From the NCBI GenBank assembly GCA_030433395.1, contig JAUILX010000031.1:1-9248 (forward strand): a stretch of 9,248 bases of DNA. Direction: 5' to 3'. Below, piece by piece: positions 6,763 to 9,248 of the stretch. Position numbers and translations under genes: made by a program. The DNA comes from Chlamydiia bacterium (GTDB lineage: Bacteria > Chlamydiota > Chlamydiia > Chlamydiales > JACKPQ01). Each line of letters begins with the position of its first letter. Within the stretch, counting starts at the first letter, position 1. Below the pieces are notes generated by a model that searched no databases, was not told where the DNA came from, and worked only from the letters and a program-made list of their open reading frames with translations.

Positions 6763-6926
6763 TAGCCCGACTTGGCGTTCCTATTCTCGCGTAAGATGCG
6801 TTAGCAAAACGCGTAAGATACAAGCTGAGTGACGAGCTAAGGTGGGTCCACCTTAGCTCGTCACTCAGCTTGTATCTTGACCTCTTCGATCACCCCCTCT
6901 GGCAAAATAGGGCGCAAGTCGGGCTA
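6763..6926. repeat. 164-bp nested inverted-repeat element (element B, MITE-like)
   Basis: The outer ends TAGCCCGACTTG (6763-6774) and its exact reverse complement (6915-6926) bracket a region whose core is a 31-bp perfect palindrome. Beyond the 12 bp the ends stay similar if one base is skipped. Inside the left half, GCGTAAGAT occurs twice (6789-6797 and 6811-6819) and GCGTT (6798-6802) pairs with AACGC (6808-6812). As in element A, both ends are TA. On the minus strand the right half has a coding-like stretch ending at TGA 6861-6863, with a peptide containing RPILPEGVIEEVKIQAE and no ATG. The element lies between divergent genes, so it is not a terminator for either. A mobile non-autonomous repeat is likely but unproven; no matching second copy is in the window. 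Confidence 0.7.
6815..6878. repeat. 31-bp perfect palindrome with 2-bp centre (cruciform or long hairpin)
   Basis: Bases 6815-6845 and 6848-6878 are exact reverse complements, separated only by GT at 6846-6847; the arm begins AAGATACAAGCTGAGTGACG. Read into RNA in either direction, it would form a 31-bp stem with almost no loop. Outward pairing stops after a single possible G-U pair. Such a long, closely spaced palindrome is normally unstable in replication, so its retention suggests recent insertion or selection. Confidence 0.9.
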
Positions 6927-6976
6927 ATATCATTTAACAAAATTCTCTACAAAAATTAGAGCTTATTTTCGATAAA

Positions 6977-7025
6977 TGGCATAATTTGTTGCCAACAAAT
7001 TCTGGCATATGCCATGAGTTATAGT
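6977..7025 (+). promoter_or_regulatory. Operator-like palindromes and possible -10 upstream of the small ORF/dipeptidase operon
   Basis: A 19-bp dyad, AATTTGTTG-C-CAACAAATT (6983-7001), is followed directly by a 12-bp perfect palindrome, TGGCATATGCCA (7003-7014). TGGCATA occurs as a direct repeat at 6977-6983 and 7003-7009, 26 bp apart. TATAGT at 7020-7025 could be a -10, but no good -35 is found at normal spacing, where the dyad sits instead. Symmetric sites placed over the -35 region are typical of regulator binding sites. The role is inferred from position and symmetry only. The rest of the 329-bp gap (6721-7049) holds element B and nothing else I can identify. Confidence 0.4.
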
Positions 7026-7049
7026 TTACACTCGTGGGGGGAATAGAGT

Positions 7050-7253
7050 ATGGCTGTAGGGCTAAAGAAACGGCGGCGAAAGAAACCAGATATTGATCAA
7101 GAAATGTGTTCAGCGTATGTTTTAATCACTTGCGCAGCGCCTAATGCCAAAGGCGAGATGCAAGTAGAGATGACTTACGAAGGAGATGAAGCTTTAGCTT
7201 CTTATTTAGTCCAAAGCGCTGGGAATATGTTCGGGCATGAGTCAATGGAATGA
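7050..7253 (+). CDS. Small basic hypothetical protein (67 residues)
   Basis: I do not recognise this protein. It starts at ATG 7050 after a G-rich stretch (GGGGGGAA, 7035-7042) that can serve as a ribosome binding site. The N-terminus is strongly basic (KKRRRKKPD, residues 6-14). It is followed by a short alpha/beta-like body with a strand-like segment SAYVLITCAAPNAKGEMQVEMT (split here by eye as residues 21-42) and a helix-like segment EGDEALASYLVQSAG (44-58). There is no signal peptide or membrane helix. Two cysteines (20 and 29) are not in a recognisable metal motif. Its last 17 bp overlap the M20 dipeptidase start, so it probably heads that operon and is translationally coupled to it. It is likely real, given the start signal, upstream regulatory-looking sequence and overlap, but its function is unknown; RNA or DNA contact through the basic end is only a guess. 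Confidence 0.7.
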   Translation: MAVGLKKRRRKKPDIDQEMCSAYVLITCAAPNAKGEMQVEMTYEGDEALASYLVQSAGNMFGHESME

Positions 7254-8565
7254 ATACTGGGATCATCACAAAGATGCTATCTTAGAAGACTATTTTACCT
7301 ATTTAAAATTTCCAAGCGTTAGCACTGACCCTAAAAATGCAAAAGATGTGCGCAATTGTGCGATGTGGGTAAAAGATTATTTAGAAGATATCGGTCTTGA
7401 TGTTCAAGTCTGGGAAACAGACCAACATCCCACGCTTTTTGCTACCGATTTATCGGCAGGCGATAAAAAACCCACCCTGTTAATTTACCACCACTACGAT
7501 GTGCAGCCAGTTGATCCAATAGAGCTTTGGCAAACACCTCCTTTTGAACCAGAGATAAGAAATGGCGCGGTCTATGCCCGTGGAGCATCAGATAACAAAG
7601 GTCAGAGTTTTTTCACGATTACAGCGATCAAGGCATTAAAAAAACTTGGGTTTAATTTAAAGCTGATCATCGAAGGAGAGGAGGAAGTTGGAAGCCCAGG
7701 GCTTGAAAAACTCTGCAGTGAGAAGGTGGAAGAGCTTAAAGCAGACTATATGCTTGTTGTCGATGTTGATATGCATGCCATTGATCAACCAGCATTAACA
7801 TTAGGTACTCGAGGCATCACAACACTTGAAGTTGAAGTGCGAGGAAGTGATGCTGATTTGCATTCAGGAAACCATGGTGGCATTGTCTACAACCCCGCAC
7901 GAGCGCTTTCTGAAGCTCTATCAAAAATGTGGAAAGACGGAAGAGTTGCCATAGATGGGTTTTACGATGGAGTTGAAAAAATCTCTGCAGATTTTCTCGA
8001 TATGGACTTTGATGAAGAGGGGTATAAACGCGCATTTGGTGTAGCCAAGTTTGCGATGCCAAAAGGTGTGACTCCACTTGCTGCAAACTGGTTGGAGCCA
8101 ACTCTTGAGATCAATGGATTGAGCAGTGGTTATACAGGTGAGGGCTTTAAAACCATTATACCTGCAGTAGCAAAGGCGAAAATAAGTGCAAGGCTTGTTC
8201 CTGGGCAGGATCCCAATCAGATTGCAGAACTGATTGCATTATTTTTAAAAAAAGAGCTTGCGGGGATGAAAGTTAAAACAGAGCTTCACCACGGGGGAAT
8301 GGCTGTTCAAACTCCCGTAGATGCGCCTTTTGTAAAACTCGCAGCTAAAGCTTTGAAAAATGTGTTTAAAAAAGAGTGCAAGTTTATCATGACAGGTGGT
8401 AGTATTCCTATCTCTGCTACATTAAAAAATGCAAGCGGAGCGGATGTGCTTTTCATGGGGTTTGCATTCCCAGGAGATGCTATCCACTCACCAAATGAAC
8501 ATTTTGATGTTGAGCGTTTACGCCTTGGCTTTTTGTCGATGGCAGAGCTCATGGAATTGTTATGA
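7237..8565 (+). CDS. M20 family dipeptidase (zinc metallopeptidase)
   Basis: The 442-residue product is a cytosolic di-zinc aminoacyl-dipeptidase or carboxypeptidase of the M20 family (CN-dipeptidase/PepV-like group), expected to release amino acids from dipeptides. Metal and catalytic residues are visible: His86 and Asp88 (HYDVQP), bridging Asp119 (RGASDNKGQ), catalytic Glu149 with ligand Glu150 (EGEEEVGS, 146-153), Asp176 (VVDVD) and His417 (AIHSPNEHF). The dimerisation/lid domain occupies about 190-360, with SDADLHSGNHGG (204-215, His208) and RLVPGQDP. GGSIPI (387-392) is a further family motif. The length is normal for the group. The ATG at 7237 gives the natural N-terminus (MSQWNEYWDHH) and overlaps the small upstream gene by 17 bp; the 3' end overlaps the next gene by 4 bp. 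In a host-dependent bacterium this would fit use of host peptides, which is an inference. Confidence 0.92.
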   Translation: MSQWNEYWDHHKDAILEDYFTYLKFPSVSTDPKNAKDVRNCAMWVKDYLEDIGLDVQVWETDQHPTLFATDLSAGDKKPTLLIYHHYDVQPVDPIELWQTPPFEPEIRNGAVYARGASDNKGQSFFTITAIKALKKLGFNLKLIIEGEEEVGSPGLEKLCSEKVEELKADYMLVVDVDMHAIDQPALTLGTRGITTLEVEVRGSDADLHSGNHGGIVYNPARALSEALSKMWKDGRVAIDGFYDGVEKISADFLDMDFDEEGYKRAFGVAKFAMPKGVTPLAANWLEPTLEINGLSSGYTGEGFKTIIPAVAKAKISARLVPGQDPNQIAELIALFLKKELAGMKVKTELHHGGMAVQTPVDAPFVKLAAKALKNVFKKECKFIMTGGSIPISATLKNASGADVLFMGFAFPGDAIHSPNEHFDVERLRLGFLSMAELMELL

Positions 8566-9248
8566 AAGCAATCGGTAAATTGCCTGTTGCCACTCAGTTA
8601 ATTGTCTGGATGGCACTAGGGCCCTTTTTTTTAGTGGCAACTTTAAGCGCGCTTTTATTGCAGTTTTCTGCAGGCTCGCTTGGCGTTAGCTCAATTGCTG
8701 TAGCCGGTCTATTTTTTTCATCTCTTTTTCGCATGCGTGGATTTGTTGCAAGTGCAGTGATTGTCATCGGATATTTATGTTTTAATCCACCAGTGAATTT
8801 ATGGGCAGAGCTATGTTTAGTTGTGCCTATTTTAGCAGCACTTTTTCTCACAGCGCTTTGTATGGAGGAAGTTAGAGGTGTACTCAAGCACCGCGAGTGC
8901 CAACTGCAGAATTTAGCAGCATTTAAAAAAGGGCATCAACACCATCAAGAGCAGTATTCACAGGAAAGGGACAAGCTTGTTAAAGAGACAAAGCGTTTAA
9001 AATTAGCTCAGCAAGAAGATGAGCAGTGGATTAGCAGCGTTAAGCAATTGATGGCAATCGGCCAGTTGGAGACAGCTCAAACAAAGCGAATGAGGGCAAA
9101 ATACGTCGATCGCGTTAAGGCCGATCAGCGCGTTATTGATGAGCTTAAACGTAGACTCAAGACACAGCCTGTTAAAGAAGTAAAATCGGGTGATGGCCAG
9201 CTCTTACAAAGGCTTAATGAAATGCGCGTGAGGCATTATCAACTTGAG
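8562..9248 (+). CDS. Unidentified membrane protein with long coiled-coil tail (3' end outside window)
   Basis: The frame starts at ATG 8562, overlapping the dipeptidase stop as ATGA, and stays open to the last base (229 codons). I do not recognise the family. Residues 8-102 are hydrophobic and form about four membrane segments (roughly 10-33, 39-56, 60-74 and 80-101), with RMR in the short loop at 57-59 and a NPP turn at 75-77. From about 103 onward the sequence is entirely hydrophilic and charged, rich in Gln, Lys, Glu and Arg (QYSQERDKLVKETKRLKLAQ). It has spaced hydrophobic residues suggesting a long helix or coiled coil that continues past the window, presumably cytoplasmic given the positive charges after helix 4. 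The four-helix bundle plus coiled coil recalls scaffold or signalling membrane proteins, but no kinase, HAMP or phosphatase motif is visible. The tight overlap suggests co-expression with the dipeptidase. Confidence 0.75.
   Translation, partial: MKAIGKLPVATQLIVWMALGPFFLVATLSALLLQFSAGSLGVSSIAVAGLFFSSLFRMRGFVASAVIVIGYLCFNPPVNLWAELCLVVPILAALFLTALCMEEVRGVLKHRECQLQNLAAFKKGHQHHQEQYSQERDKLVKETKRLKLAQQEDEQWISSVKQLMAIGQLETAQTKRMRAKYVDRVKADQRVIDELKRRLKTQPVKEVKSGDGQLLQRLNEMRVRHYQLE

Noticed and set aside
6815..6878. Palindrome as a transcription terminator
   Set aside because: Both flanking genes are transcribed away from it, so no known transcript ends there, and no T-tract follows.
6721..7049. tRNA, CRISPR array or transposase gene in the divergent gap
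   Set aside because: There is no cloverleaf-like sequence, no regularly spaced direct repeats and no open frame of useful length; only inverted repeats and short palindromes are present.
8594..8887. Minus-strand 97-codon open frame
   Set aside because: It is antisense to the membrane-helix region of the last gene, which is linked by an ATGA overlap to the dipeptidase and has a coherent helix and coiled-coil pattern.

Overview
The window looks like a chromosomal segment of a Gram-negative bacterium, most likely a Chlamydiota member outside the Chlamydiaceae (an environmental or amoeba-associated chlamydia). The pointers are the order rplI-ispE, which I recall from chlamydial genomes, an MEP-pathway gene next to a ribosomal protein gene, and a moderately AT-rich composition. 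The two heptose genes show an organism that makes ADP-heptose, which Chlamydiaceae are not known to do. The assignment is an inference and rests on gene order and protein style, not on a search.

Left part (1-3403, + strand): the 3' end of rplI (ribosomal protein bL9), ispE (isoprenoid synthesis, overlapping rplI), hldD and hldE (ADP-L-glycero-D-manno-heptose synthesis). The genes overlap or are packed within 20 bp, so they probably form one transcript, perhaps with an extra promoter inside the end of ispE. HldE has an intact sugar kinase domain, but its C-terminal nucleotidyltransferase domain is short and has lost its catalytic motifs. This is the most notable protein-level oddity in the window.

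Middle part (3414-6720): a 137-bp element with perfect 22-bp inverted ends fills the gap between two convergent transcription units. It is followed by a minus-strand operon of three overlapping genes, transcribed htpX, then a zinc-dependent M14/AstE-AspA-type hydrolase, then a 12-helix MFS transporter. Together these look like membrane protein quality control, a small-molecule or peptide deacylase/carboxypeptidase, and a transporter. A shared pathway is not demonstrated.

Right part (6721-9248): a 329-bp divergent intergenic region holds a second inverted-repeat element (164 bp, with a 31-bp near-continuous perfect palindrome at its core) and a set of operator-like palindromes. Then come, on the + strand, a small basic protein of unknown function, an M20 dipeptidase, and the 5' part of a four-helix membrane protein with a long coiled-coil tail, cut by the window end. 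All three overlap and are probably co-transcribed.

Most of the window is housekeeping sequence. I found no RNA gene, CRISPR array, transposase gene or recognisable defence system. The best leads are the two TA-bounded inverted-repeat elements, the decayed HldE transferase domain, the altered substrate-binding motif in the M14 protein, and the unidentified coiled-coil membrane protein.
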